From Candidatus Clavichlamydia salmonicola (lineage in GTDB: Bacteria > Chlamydiota > Chlamydiia > Chlamydiales > Chlamydiaceae), in the NCBI RefSeq assembly GCF_015356765.1, contig NZ_WTCQ01000001.1, positions 248,001-312,000 of the forward strand: a DNA stretch of 64,000 nt, read 5' to 3'. Positions 17,137-26,679 of the stretch are shown piece after piece. Made by a program: the position numbers and the translations under genes. Numbering within the stretch: the stretch's first letter is position 1; the number at the start of each line of letters is the position of its first letter. The notes below the pieces were generated by a model. That model saw nothing but the letters and a program-made list of their open reading frames with translations. It did no database searches and was not told the DNA's origin.

Positions 17137-18963
17137 ATGATTTCTTTTATACATACCATAGGGTTTCGGTTATGGTTATTGGGAACAATTACTTTAACTG
17201 TCCCTTTTTGCTTTGATCTTTTTTTAATTAAAAAAAATCAATATCAAAAAGTAATAAAAGAAACTGAATATCGTCTATCTGAAGCTCTTCTTTTTAAAAA
17301 AAATCTCCTTCAAGAATTTTGCTCTGAAGATCAGCAATTATTAAAAATGCTGCTGCAACATTTTATAGATAAAGAAGATTACTCCAAGAACATAAACACT
17401 CTTCTTTCCGAAAAATTAAAAGTATTTTTTAATCCCTCTTCTCTCGTGGTTTCTATTGCATTTACATCTTCTGATGATCCTCTTAATGGCACTATCATCG
17501 CTTCAACATCTTCAGAAAATTTAGGTCATCCACATCTATTAAAAAACAGCTCTTCTGATATTAGCTATTTAGAATGTATAGATAACACTTTGTGTATGAA
17601 TTATGAGCTTTTGCTGCCTTGTAAAGAAGATACTTCATTAAAATTTAGTCTTATCATAAAGAAAAAAGCTGATAAAATCATTGAAAGCTTTTTGTCTTCT
17701 GATAGAGATGAATTTCCTAGTGAAACAATCTTAATGAACAAAGATGGCTCTATCCTTTTTTCTTCTATCCCTATTCCTTATTCAAATAAAATTAATCCTA
17801 CCCTTTATCATCCCTATAAAGATTCAGTGTCTTTAAACAGCTTTTTAATAAATAAATATTCTTATCTCGGAGTTCTTAAAAAATTTTCAACTCCTGAAAT
17901 CACATTAGCTGTCATTTGCGAAAAAAATTTTATTTCTCAATCAATAAAAGATATTATTACTGGTTATATTATTTATTTATTACTCCTTGTAGGAATTATC
18001 TTACTGATTTTATACCTTGTTAAAAGAATGTATAGGCCTGTAAATAACTTGGTCTATGCCATGATATGTTTAAGCCAAGGCGACACCCATAGCTTTTATA
18101 AAAAAGATCCTTGGGCTTTTGAAATTAATGAACTTGGTGAAACTTTTAATCAAATGAAAGAAACTTTCCTAAGCCAACAACAACTTAAGAAAAAAGAAAA
18201 TACTCAAAAAAAACTTCTTCTTAAAGAATTAGAGCTTGGTGAAAAAGCGCAGCAAGCTCTTTTACCAATACAATTACCACATTACCCATTTTTAAAATTA
18301 GCCTGCTCTTATCTTCCAGCTATTATAGTTGGAGGAGATTTTTATGATGTATTTTCTTTTAAAGAAAACGATCTAGATTTATCTTTTTTTATTGTAGCAG
18401 ATGCCTCTGGCAAAGGGGTCCAAGCTTGCTTTTATTCTTTAATCTTTAAAAACATCCTTAAAATACAGTTAAAAAACCATTCCAATTTATCTGTTGCTGT
18501 AAAAATTGCCAGCAACCTATTTCTTAAAGAATCTGGCAAATCTTGCATGTTCATCACAGCATTTATTGGACGCTATAATCATAAAACAAAAACCTTAGAA
18601 TACTATTCATGTGGACATAACCCACCATATATTTTGAAAAACAATGGCACTATTATATCTTTAACGCACCCAGGAATGGCTGTTGGTTTTGTAGAAGAAA
18701 CGCGTCCATTAGCAACTTTTTCTATTACATTAGAAAAAGATGATCTCTTACTTATCTATTCTGATGGAGTCCCTGATGCTCAAAATCATCAAAAAGAATT
18801 ATTTGGTAAAAATCGATTAGAACAAGTATTAAAAACTTTTACTAAAAAAAATCCTCAAGAAGCTCTTAATAAACTTTTAAAAACTATTCAGCTCTTTGTT
18901 AATAATAGCTTTCAATATGATGATATTACTATCATAATACTTAAGGTGCTTGCTAATGAATAG
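17137..18963 (+). CDS. rsbU: RsbU-type membrane PP2C (SpoIIE) serine phosphatase
   Basis: 608 residues. One N-terminal helix (about 9-27), an extracytoplasmic sensor region (about 30-265), a second helix (about 268-292), a HAMP linker, then a SpoIIE/PP2C phosphatase domain. Catalytic motifs are intact: GGDFYDV near 399 and ADASGKGV near 421 (metal Asp residues), SDGVPDAQ near 541, YDDITIIIL at the end. It corresponds to CT588, the phosphatase of the chlamydial partner-switching system that controls sigma-66 availability. The next gene overlaps its 3' end by 8 bases, so rsbU, the CT589-like and CT590-like genes are one coupled operon. The ligand of the sensor region is not evident. Confidence 0.93.
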   Translation: MISFIHTIGFRLWLLGTITLTVPFCFDLFLIKKNQYQKVIKETEYRLSEALLFKKNLLQEFCSEDQQLLKMLLQHFIDKEDYSKNINTLLSEKLKVFFNPSSLVVSIAFTSSDDPLNGTIIASTSSENLGHPHLLKNSSSDISYLECIDNTLCMNYELLLPCKEDTSLKFSLIIKKKADKIIESFLSSDRDEFPSETILMNKDGSILFSSIPIPYSNKINPTLYHPYKDSVSLNSFLINKYSYLGVLKKFSTPEITLAVICEKNFISQSIKDIITGYIIYLLLLVGIILLILYLVKRMYRPVNNLVYAMICLSQGDTHSFYKKDPWAFEINELGETFNQMKETFLSQQQLKKKENTQKKLLLKELELGEKAQQALLPIQLPHYPFLKLACSYLPAIIVGGDFYDVFSFKENDLDLSFFIVADASGKGVQACFYSLIFKNILKIQLKNHSNLSVAVKIASNLFLKESGKSCMFITAFIGRYNHKTKTLEYYSCGHNPPYILKNNGTIISLTHPGMAVGFVEETRPLATFSITLEKDDLLLIYSDGVPDAQNHQKELFGKNRLEQVLKTFTKKNPQEALNKLLKTIQLFVNNSFQYDDITIIILKVLANE

Positions 18964-20773
18964 ATCTTCTATAGGAAAAAGAATGCTATTCATGTTTGGG
19001 GTCATTGTCCCCATCCCCGTGATTATCTACAGCATCATTTTATTATCTTTATCATTTTTTCAAACAAAAGCGCTTTTTTTATCTCAACTTCAAGATCATG
19101 GCAACGCTGCTCATGCTGATATTCAAGAAACACTCTTGATCAAAAAAAATCAGCTAAAAATTACAGCCAAAATACTTTCTCAATTAGAAGAAAAGCTGAT
19201 CTTAAATCCAAACCATTACAATGATTTATTAAAAAATATTGCAGCTCAAATCAATACCCACCTAATCCTTATAGATAACACTGGGGTCTCTTTTTCTTCT
19301 CAAGCCATCGATGACAAACTGTCTTCTATAGTCCAAGAAAATAATTTTTTATCCTTCCAAGAAATCTTTTTAGCATCTGAACCTTCTATCTATACATTTA
19401 AATCACAAAACGTTGAAGAAGAAAGCTACATATTACTAGCTCAACCAATTACATATAATCAAGAAACATGTAAAACAGCTGTACTTCTTGCTGTAAGTCA
19501 TCTTCCCACATTACTTTTTAATAATGATAATTCACTAGCATCAAATGTTTTACCTTCTATTCAAGGGCCTATTTTTTTAAATTCTGAAGGAGAAATTCTC
19601 TATTCTGAAAAAAAGACTACTATCCTTATTCCTCTTATTCCTTATTCTTTAAAAACTACCCCCTCGATAGCACTCAATAAACAAATATATCTTTTCCCAT
19701 ATCCACATAAACAAGGCTTTTATTCTTTTTCATTAATAGGAAAACATTGTTATGCTTTTTTATCGCCTCCCACCAATGTTAATACCCCTCGCGTCTTAAC
19801 CTTTGTAGAAAGAAAAGCAGTCTTAAAAAGATCTATTTTATCATGCTATACATCATTAAGCATCTATGCTGTGATATTAATCATAGGTAGTTTTTTCATG
19901 ATTATTTTGTGTTTATTTCTTTCAAAATCCTTAAAAAATATCCATGATCAAATGACTCGTTTAAAAAAAGGCGATATAAAAGCTCACTGTCAACCTCACA
20001 AATTAGGTTATGAACTAAATTTACTGGGGAATGCATTTAACCACAGTCTGATGCTTTTATTAAAAACCATAAAAGAGGCTGAAGCAGAACATATCAAAAG
20101 AGCATCTCTACAAAAAGAATGGGACCTCATCAGCCCTTTGCGAAAAAAACTTCTCTTATCTTCTGAAGATTCTTGTTTAAATATACTACATAATGGCTCA
20201 GATAAACCTATTGGCTTATTTATATCTTCTCATACTTCTATAGATCATTCCATAGTAGGCATTGGTCTCTGTCAAGATAAAGATTTAGCTTCATGTCTTT
20301 ATGCTATTTCTTTCCGTAATATATTTTTAAGCTGTGCATCTTTAGATCAGCCTGTCGAAAAACTGCAGGATAATATAAACACTGTTATCCACAATGATCC
20401 TAGATTATCTACTATTCCTCTCCCTCTTTTGATTGGCATTTATGATAAAAAAGAAAAAAGTTTTTCCATCACGACTCCCCCTAATTTTTTTATTTTTATT
20501 AAAAAACCTCAGCAAAAAGCTTTAGTAATTTCTTCTGAATCCTCCCAAACTTATAAAATCACAACTTTTTCAAAAGGAGATTACCTGATTATCATTTCTG
20601 GTATCACCTATTTACAGAAGAATCCTTTGCTTTTTTTATCTGAAAAGACCATTTCTTATTTAGACAAACATCCAATAAAAGCACTTGATATGATGGAAAA
20701 AGAATTACAAGCATTAGCTAATAATCGATTGAAAACTCCTTTAGGTATTATTTTTATTACACCTCAGCTATGA
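18956..20773 (+). CDS. CT589-like membrane paralogue of RsbU with degenerate phosphatase domain
   Basis: 605 residues with the same layout as the preceding RsbU: N-terminal helix (about 12-35), sensor region, helix near 300-325, HAMP-like LKKGDIKAHCQPHKLGYELN segment, then a region resembling SpoIIE. The helix equivalent to CFYSLIFKNILKIQL of RsbU is present as CLYAISFRNIFLSCA, but GGDFYD is absent and SDG has become SGI, so the metal ligands are missing. Best read as a pseudophosphatase, perhaps sensing a ligand and binding RsbU or anti-sigma partners. The start ATG at 18956 is preferred to a TTG six bases earlier. It overlaps rsbU by 8 bases and the next gene by 4. Confidence 0.85.
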   Translation: MNRSSIGKRMLFMFGVIVPIPVIIYSIILLSLSFFQTKALFLSQLQDHGNAAHADIQETLLIKKNQLKITAKILSQLEEKLILNPNHYNDLLKNIAAQINTHLILIDNTGVSFSSQAIDDKLSSIVQENNFLSFQEIFLASEPSIYTFKSQNVEEESYILLAQPITYNQETCKTAVLLAVSHLPTLLFNNDNSLASNVLPSIQGPIFLNSEGEILYSEKKTTILIPLIPYSLKTTPSIALNKQIYLFPYPHKQGFYSFSLIGKHCYAFLSPPTNVNTPRVLTFVERKAVLKRSILSCYTSLSIYAVILIIGSFFMIILCLFLSKSLKNIHDQMTRLKKGDIKAHCQPHKLGYELNLLGNAFNHSLMLLLKTIKEAEAEHIKRASLQKEWDLISPLRKKLLLSSEDSCLNILHNGSDKPIGLFISSHTSIDHSIVGIGLCQDKDLASCLYAISFRNIFLSCASLDQPVEKLQDNINTVIHNDPRLSTIPLPLLIGIYDKKEKSFSITTPPNFFIFIKKPQQKALVISSESSQTYKITTFSKGDYLIIISGITYLQKNPLLFLSEKTISYLDKHPIKALDMMEKELQALANNRLKTPLGIIFITPQL

Positions 20774-23598
20774 CTAAAAATTTTCTGGATTTTGCTTTTA
20801 GACATACTGTCTCATCTTCTCAAGAATATGAAGATGCTTTTCTTTTTGCTGAAGATTTTGAGCTGTATGATATTTTAAAACTCGCTCCCTTACAAAACTA
20901 CTGTCTAAATCGTTTTCACCACCTTGTACTTGTTATTTCTAAAAAATTAACTACGCATGAAATTTTACTTAATCATTCCTTGTTACAACGATGGATAAAA
21001 CAAATAGATAAAACTCCATTTTTTTCAGGGCCTTTAGACTGTCATGACGCAAAAATGCAACAACATCTTTTTTTAACATTAAAAAAATTAGATCAAGATC
21101 CTTCATTATCAAACTTACTCCAACGTTTAGTCCTGCCACGTAAAAAAAACCTCTGTGATATTATAAGAAAAACGCTTCACTTACATAATAATGAAAGCCT
21201 GCAAATCCATCATGTCCGTCAGGCAGTTTTGTCAGCGTTATTAAGTTTTTCTGACCTATCTAGCTCATCCTATGCCACCGCTTTTCGACTTCTAATTCAA
21301 ACTAATTTTCCTAAACTGTTCTTAGAAGATATGCTTTCTTTAACACAAGAAGGAGCTTTGATTAGAAGTTTCAAAGGAAAAAATATTACAGCACCGATTA
21401 ATACCCTGATCAATAAAAAAAATCTTTTTTCCCCTATCAAAATTTCTACTTCTCTACCTGCTGAAAAAATTTTATCCTACTGTCCTGGAATCATAGCTGG
21501 AGCATTAGCAGTAGGTATTATTTCAATAAAAATGACTCCTTCAGAACAAACAGAACAAATTAAAAAATTACTTGCTAATCTTATCCAACAAGGTAAATTA
21601 CCATCTACATCAGGCGAGTGGACAGCTAGTCATATTTTTGAAGAACTCATCAAAGAATTTGGAGATTTTCAATCTAAAAAAACTTCTAAAGATCAAAGTT
21701 TTTCCTATACAAATGCTTCCATAAATTCAACATTTCATAAAGATGTTGCTTACGCGCTGGCTATCGAAGCCTTCCTTAACGAAACAAATAATTCTCTTTT
21801 AGATGCGTGGGAATTTACACTCGCTTCCTTCCCTACCCAAGATGAAGCACAACGAGCTAACCACCTAAATATTAGCTTAGGAATACTTTCTACCCCAGAG
21901 CCTTTTTCATTTACTGAAACTCTTTCTCTTTATGTAACAGATACTGTAGCTATACTAAAGAAAGAAATGGAAGAGTGTGAAATACGCGCTGAACATATTA
22001 AAGCTGCAGTAGCACAAATGCAATCCTCTGCCCTTTATTTACCTCCTAATAAGCAACAGCATATATTTGCTGAATACCGCTTAAGGAAAGCTGAATACGA
22101 TCGTGCTGTCTATGAATGGAGTGAAGCCCGACGCATAGCAGAACTTGTCTCTCTTCTTCCTGAGCATATACTGCGCTTTTATTCAGAAAATTTACCTCAC
22201 TATTTTCAAAGCTTCTACGCTAGCAATAATATAAAAATTATGGATGATAATTTTGCTGATGAAGACGCTGTTTTCATGCTTTTTTATACCCATGGAAGAG
22301 AAAATAGTGATTTATGGACACCTTTAAATTCACTTCAAGAATTCACTCATGCCATTAGTACATTTTTGAACATCACAGAACATGATCTTAAACAACAAGA
22401 ATTTGCTCAAGATATTGAAAGATATTTGTCTTCTGCTGTATCTAGTATCTCTCAAAATGTATTAAAAGCAGGTTTTTTAGAAGCAGCTGTCACCCGTTTA
22501 TCTACATATTATAATGTCTCAGTACCTATGAATATTGTAGAAAATCAAGATTTTCTCCCCATTACTCCCTGGAAATATGAAAGTACTACTGCTATGCACT
22601 ATCTTTTAGAAAGTTATAATTTACTACCAAAACAAAAAATTCATATCTCTAAACGTCCAGAAACATATGAAGAACTATTAGTATTCTTTATTGATAACAT
22701 AAAAGATTGTCCTGGAAATTTTCTTAAAAAAGCCTCTTATCAAAAAGAAACTGCCATTATTGCATCCTCTCCTTTTTTTTCTTTTCTTGCATTACCAGGA
22801 GAAAGTTCTTTGAAGAACGCATGGGATACACCTTATTATACTCCCTCTTGGGTAAAAGATTTTTGGGCACAACCTCAATATTCTTTTCTACAAAATTATC
22901 TTTTAAATTCAAAAGAAGCCTGTGCTTTATGGCAAAAATGTAGGTCTTTGATCCCATTAATGCCCCCTCTTTCTTCTTTGATTCAAAAAACTTTTGCAGA
23001 ATCACCCATTAGTATACCCAATTTCACTTCTTATGTTTTAGAAGCATTTAACCCATCCTTACCAAAAGATATATGTTTAAAATTTAAGAATGATTTACAC
23101 GGGGCCATTTTTTCATTAATCCCTCTTTCTGAAAAAAAAACGCTTCCTATAAATATACGTAATATTTTTGACTATATGGGAATTACTTCTATTGCGTATG
23201 AATTGTTTTCTCAAGAACTAGAACCTTCTTTAGAAAATATAGAGTTCTTATCTGCATCTGAACTACATAATATTTGCAAAGGATTAGCAATACTTTCTTA
23301 CAAAAAAGCTTTTACTTCAGATGATTTTCATAAAGATATCGCCACAGCAATGAAGAAATTGGGATTAAAATATCCTGATCCTATTTTAATTGGATCTCTT
23401 TCAAGAACTAATCAATGGCTTGGATTTACAGTAAACCCTTCCACAGCATTGATTGACTTATGGTCTTTCGATCCTAGTGGAACTACTGGAAAACCTTTTT
23501 ATCATCCTAATGGCTCATCTAAATTATTGCATGGCAGTGTATGGAAAATATTTTTTCCTCCAATAGAAATAGAACCTTCACCTGATGAAGAATACTAA
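20770..23598 (+). CDS. CT590-like large protein of unknown function
   Basis: 942 residues, no signal peptide, largely helical and acidic, with one modest hydrophobic stretch near 235-250 (GIIAGALAVGIISI). I recognise no catalytic motif. Its ATG overlaps the stop of the CT589-like gene (ATGA), giving a three-gene coupled operon with rsbU. Position matches C. trachomatis CT590. The compact C-terminal part (NPSTALIDLWSFDPSG, SSKLLHGSVWKIFFPP) looks like a separate folded domain. The context suggests a link with partner-switching regulation or a secreted substrate; neither can be shown. It ends directly against the stop of tatD with no gap. Confidence 0.8.
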   Translation: MTKNFLDFAFRHTVSSSQEYEDAFLFAEDFELYDILKLAPLQNYCLNRFHHLVLVISKKLTTHEILLNHSLLQRWIKQIDKTPFFSGPLDCHDAKMQQHLFLTLKKLDQDPSLSNLLQRLVLPRKKNLCDIIRKTLHLHNNESLQIHHVRQAVLSALLSFSDLSSSSYATAFRLLIQTNFPKLFLEDMLSLTQEGALIRSFKGKNITAPINTLINKKNLFSPIKISTSLPAEKILSYCPGIIAGALAVGIISIKMTPSEQTEQIKKLLANLIQQGKLPSTSGEWTASHIFEELIKEFGDFQSKKTSKDQSFSYTNASINSTFHKDVAYALAIEAFLNETNNSLLDAWEFTLASFPTQDEAQRANHLNISLGILSTPEPFSFTETLSLYVTDTVAILKKEMEECEIRAEHIKAAVAQMQSSALYLPPNKQQHIFAEYRLRKAEYDRAVYEWSEARRIAELVSLLPEHILRFYSENLPHYFQSFYASNNIKIMDDNFADEDAVFMLFYTHGRENSDLWTPLNSLQEFTHAISTFLNITEHDLKQQEFAQDIERYLSSAVSSISQNVLKAGFLEAAVTRLSTYYNVSVPMNIVENQDFLPITPWKYESTTAMHYLLESYNLLPKQKIHISKRPETYEELLVFFIDNIKDCPGNFLKKASYQKETAIIASSPFFSFLALPGESSLKNAWDTPYYTPSWVKDFWAQPQYSFLQNYLLNSKEACALWQKCRSLIPLMPPLSSLIQKTFAESPISIPNFTSYVLEAFNPSLPKDICLKFKNDLHGAIFSLIPLSEKKTLPINIRNIFDYMGITSIAYELFSQELEPSLENIEFLSASELHNICKGLAILSYKKAFTSDDFHKDIATAMKKLGLKYPDPILIGSLSRTNQWLGFTVNPSTALIDLWSFDPSGTTGKPFYHPNGSSKLLHGSVWKIFFPPIEIEPSPDEEY

Positions 23599-24390
23599 TT
23601 AAAACAAGTTAAAAAGCTTTTGAGCATTTTGACTTGTTGCAGCTGCTATTTCCTCTACTGATACTCCTCTTACCTCTGCCATTTTATCAATAATATGTGT
23701 AATAAAAGCTGATTCATTTCGTTTATGCCTAAAAAGCGTCGGTGCTAGATAAGGAGCATCTGTTTCAACCAATAATTGATTCAAAGGCATATCTTTAACG
23801 AGTTGTTTGAGTTCTTCAGTTCTGTTTTTAAAAGTTAAAATACCACTAAAAGAAAGATACCATCCTCTTTCCACTAAGGCCATGCCTTCTGCATAAGAAC
23901 CTGTGAAACAATGAAGCATTCCAGGCAACGTATTTCCTTTATCATCTAGATAATGGCGCTCTAATAAAGAAAAAAAGTCTGCAAACGCATCTCTACAATG
24001 AATAACTACTGGTAGTGCATTAAGAGCTGCTATTTCAAGAAACTGTCCACATAAATCTTTTTGTAATTCTTTAATACTTTCCAACATTTCTGGGCGATAA
24101 TCTAACCCAATTTCTCCTACTCCTACTATCTTCTTTTCCTTAGCTAACAGCTCAAAATAATCTAACTCTTCTCTGCTATAATCTAAGACATTTTGTGGAA
24201 TAGGGCCTGCTACAAGCGGTATCTGAATATCAGCAGCCTTAGCTAATTTTTTAGAATCTTCTACTTCTTTTTTATTTGTAGCTACATTGATAATGATCTC
24301 CACACCAGCTACGCTAGCTCGTTCTAAAACAGGTATAATATCTGTTTCAAACACAAGATCAGTCAAATGTGCATGCGCATCTACTATCAT
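23599..24390 (-). CDS. tatD: TatD-family metal-dependent deoxyribonuclease
   Basis: 263 residues, the normal length. Starts MIVDAHAHLTD (HxH metal ligands at 5-7), then GEIGLDY (metal Glu), PVVIHCRD (His), MLHCFTGS (His) and VETDAPYLAP (Asp), the complete TIM-barrel amidohydrolase ligand set of the TatD family. Role: 3'-5' exonuclease-type DNA processing in the cytoplasm. It lies 9 bases downstream of dsbD on the same strand (CT594 and CT595 in C. trachomatis). Its stop abuts the stop of the CT590-like gene; sdh genes that stand here in Chlamydia are absent. Confidence 0.94.
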   Translation of the reverse strand: MIVDAHAHLTDLVFETDIIPVLERASVAGVEIIINVATNKKEVEDSKKLAKAADIQIPLVAGPIPQNVLDYSREELDYFELLAKEKKIVGVGEIGLDYRPEMLESIKELQKDLCGQFLEIAALNALPVVIHCRDAFADFFSLLERHYLDDKGNTLPGMLHCFTGSYAEGMALVERGWYLSFSGILTFKNRTEELKQLVKDMPLNQLLVETDAPYLAPTLFRHKRNESAFITHIIDKMAEVRGVSVEEIAAATSQNAQKLFNLF

Positions 24391-24399
24391 TGTTAGCCC

Positions 24400-26514
24400 T
24401 TATTCATTAATATTAGAAATTTCTTTTTTTAAAATAACTGCAGAAAGTCTTTGCGGGAGAATCTTTATTTTTCTATTACTTGAATCTCCATAATATAATA
24501 CATAAGTTGGCACTCCTACCCTACCTACTTTACTTAATTCTTTAGAAATATCTGCGCTTTTTTTAGTCCAATCAGCCACCATTGTCACAATACCTGCTTT
24601 TTTAAACAAATCAGTTGTTTCTTGAGCATATAAAACTTTCTTATTGAACTGACATGAAACACACCATTTAGCAGTAAATTGAATAAAAAGAGGACGTCCT
24701 TCAACATCTAATTGATGAATTCTATCCAAAGAAAAAGATTCCCAACTCGAATCACCTATATCTGTTTGAATAATCTGACCATCATCCCGTACTTTGGCAG
24801 CTTGTATCCCTAAATAACCAGCAAAAATCATAATGCAACAAACAATAATAAAGATAATGCGTCTTGTTAGCTTTTTGACTAATGGGGTGCCCCATTTTCC
24901 AAATAACCACCCTGCAAATCCAGTTATTAACAAAGATATCAACAATAAATGGACTCCTTGAGCTCCAGTTTCCATTTGAAATATCCCTATTAACCACACA
25001 ACAGTGCCTAACAACATAAAACCCGTTATCTCTTTAAAGACATGCATCCAGTTGCCATTTTTAGGAAGAAAAATCAAAATTTTAGGAAAACTAGAAAAAA
25101 GAAGATAAGGAAAAGCCATGCCAAACCCCATCACTGAAAAGATTAATAATTGCTTCATTAAGGATAAGGTTAATGTAAAACCAAGAACTGACCCTAAAAA
25201 AGGCCCTGTACAAGGTGTTGTTAAAAGCGTAGCTAATACTCCTTTTGATAAAGATCCCATAACAATGCTATCATCTTCTTTTGTAACACCAGCACTATTA
25301 CCAAATTTTGTAACTAAAAAATTTCCTGATTCAAATACTCCAAAACAATTTAGAGCAAATAAAAATAGCACTACAACTAACAAGGCTACAAATCCTGGTT
25401 CTTGTAATTGAAACCCCCAACCAACATTATGACCAAAAATTTTTAAACAAAAACCAACTAGAACTAAAATCCAAAATGATCCTATAACACCAATAGAAAA
25501 CCAAACGCCTTTCTTAAAAATAGTTTTTCTATCTGAATTAGAAGATTTTATAAGTGAATAAACCTTTAATCCAATAAGAGGTAAAACACAGGGCATAACA
25601 TTCAATATCAATCCACCTAAAAAAGCCCCTGCTATTAACCATAATAAACTTTGACTCCCTTTGTCATGACCATCAGCATCTATATTTTCCAAAAATGATA
25701 ATCTTGTTCCATCTATTAAAAATGATTCAGCAATATTTGCTTTTTGATCATAAATCAGAAAAATTCCCCTTAAATCCCTTAAAGACCTTTTACTCAAACC
25801 CTTACTTAATATTAATGGAAGTTCAAATTCTTGTTTTTTATTCACCTCCATATCTTGAAATGAATAACCAATTTGGCCGGCATCATCAGGAATAAATGCT
25901 ATCTGTTTTATATCTGATCTTTCTCTGGTGGATACAAAACGTAAAGACCAACCTTCAAGATCTTGAACAATCAATAGCTCACCTTGTTCTTTAGAAAGAA
26001 TTCTGGGTGCTTGCTCTCTAGTCTCATGAAATAAATTTGACCATTTTTCATCTAAATGTGGCTGATCAAAAAAGATGGGTAATTGTAACCCTGCAAACTC
26101 TTCTAAAGGAACACACTCATCATTACAAGCAAGCCATGTTACATTCGCTTGTATAGAACATATGTCTTGTTTTTTTAAATTTTTAGGGATGAATATACGA
26201 AAAAGCACCAGTAATTTTTCTTCAAAACCAAATGATATATTCTCTGATTGATGAAAAATGGTAGGTGCTGGCCACACCTCTTCTTCCACAACAGATCCTC
26301 TAGGCAAATTCCATTTTACCTGTAATGGAAATCCTACTTCACCTGGATTTTTCCAATAAGTATGCATTCCTTCAGGCATCTTACACAATAAGCCTACCCA
26401 TGTAGATTTACCAGGCCTAACATGCTCTTCTTCTGCAATTAAAGTAACTGAACACCTTTCTTGATCTTGAGCATTTACCTGACTTTGGCAGATGTTAAAA
26501 CTCATCACTAGCAA
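24400..26514 (-). CDS. dsbD: DsbD-type thiol:disulfide interchange protein
   Basis: 704 residues from the TTG at 26514. N-terminal periplasmic domain with a CNDECV cysteine pair; about eight membrane helices with the paired motifs NVMPCVLPLIGLK and TTPCTGPFLGS (electron-carrying cysteines); C-terminal thioredoxin-like domain with FTAKWCVSCQFN (CxxC). It passes reducing electrons from the cytoplasm to periplasmic thiols, important for the cysteine-linked chlamydial envelope. No good start exists: TTG lacks a Shine-Dalgarno sequence and cuts the signal peptide. In-frame codons upstream to 26538 restore a full signal peptide (KLHYIILLLVMSF to QVNA) behind a GAGAGAGGG ribosome site, so an ATC start at 26536-26538 is possible. 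Co-transcribed with tatD. Confidence 0.92.
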   Translation of the reverse strand: MLVMSFNICQSQVNAQDQERCSVTLIAEEEHVRPGKSTWVGLLCKMPEGMHTYWKNPGEVGFPLQVKWNLPRGSVVEEEVWPAPTIFHQSENISFGFEEKLLVLFRIFIPKNLKKQDICSIQANVTWLACNDECVPLEEFAGLQLPIFFDQPHLDEKWSNLFHETREQAPRILSKEQGELLIVQDLEGWSLRFVSTRERSDIKQIAFIPDDAGQIGYSFQDMEVNKKQEFELPLILSKGLSKRSLRDLRGIFLIYDQKANIAESFLIDGTRLSFLENIDADGHDKGSQSLLWLIAGAFLGGLILNVMPCVLPLIGLKVYSLIKSSNSDRKTIFKKGVWFSIGVIGSFWILVLVGFCLKIFGHNVGWGFQLQEPGFVALLVVVLFLFALNCFGVFESGNFLVTKFGNSAGVTKEDDSIVMGSLSKGVLATLLTTPCTGPFLGSVLGFTLTLSLMKQLLIFSVMGFGMAFPYLLFSSFPKILIFLPKNGNWMHVFKEITGFMLLGTVVWLIGIFQMETGAQGVHLLLISLLITGFAGWLFGKWGTPLVKKLTRRIIFIIVCCIMIFAGYLGIQAAKVRDDGQIIQTDIGDSSWESFSLDRIHQLDVEGRPLFIQFTAKWCVSCQFNKKVLYAQETTDLFKKAGIVTMVADWTKKSADISKELSKVGRVGVPTYVLYYGDSSNRKIKILPQRLSAVILKKEISNINE

Positions 26515-26679
26515 TAAAATAATATAATGTAATTTGATCTTTCTGCCCTCTCTCTTTCATTCTCTACATCATGTAAGATCTCTATTTTTACAGTAAAGAA
26601 AGGAGTAGAGCTTATTTGAAAAAATTGTTATGTTGATGAATGCATTTCTTTTTATTATTTGGATAATTAAAGCGTTTAT

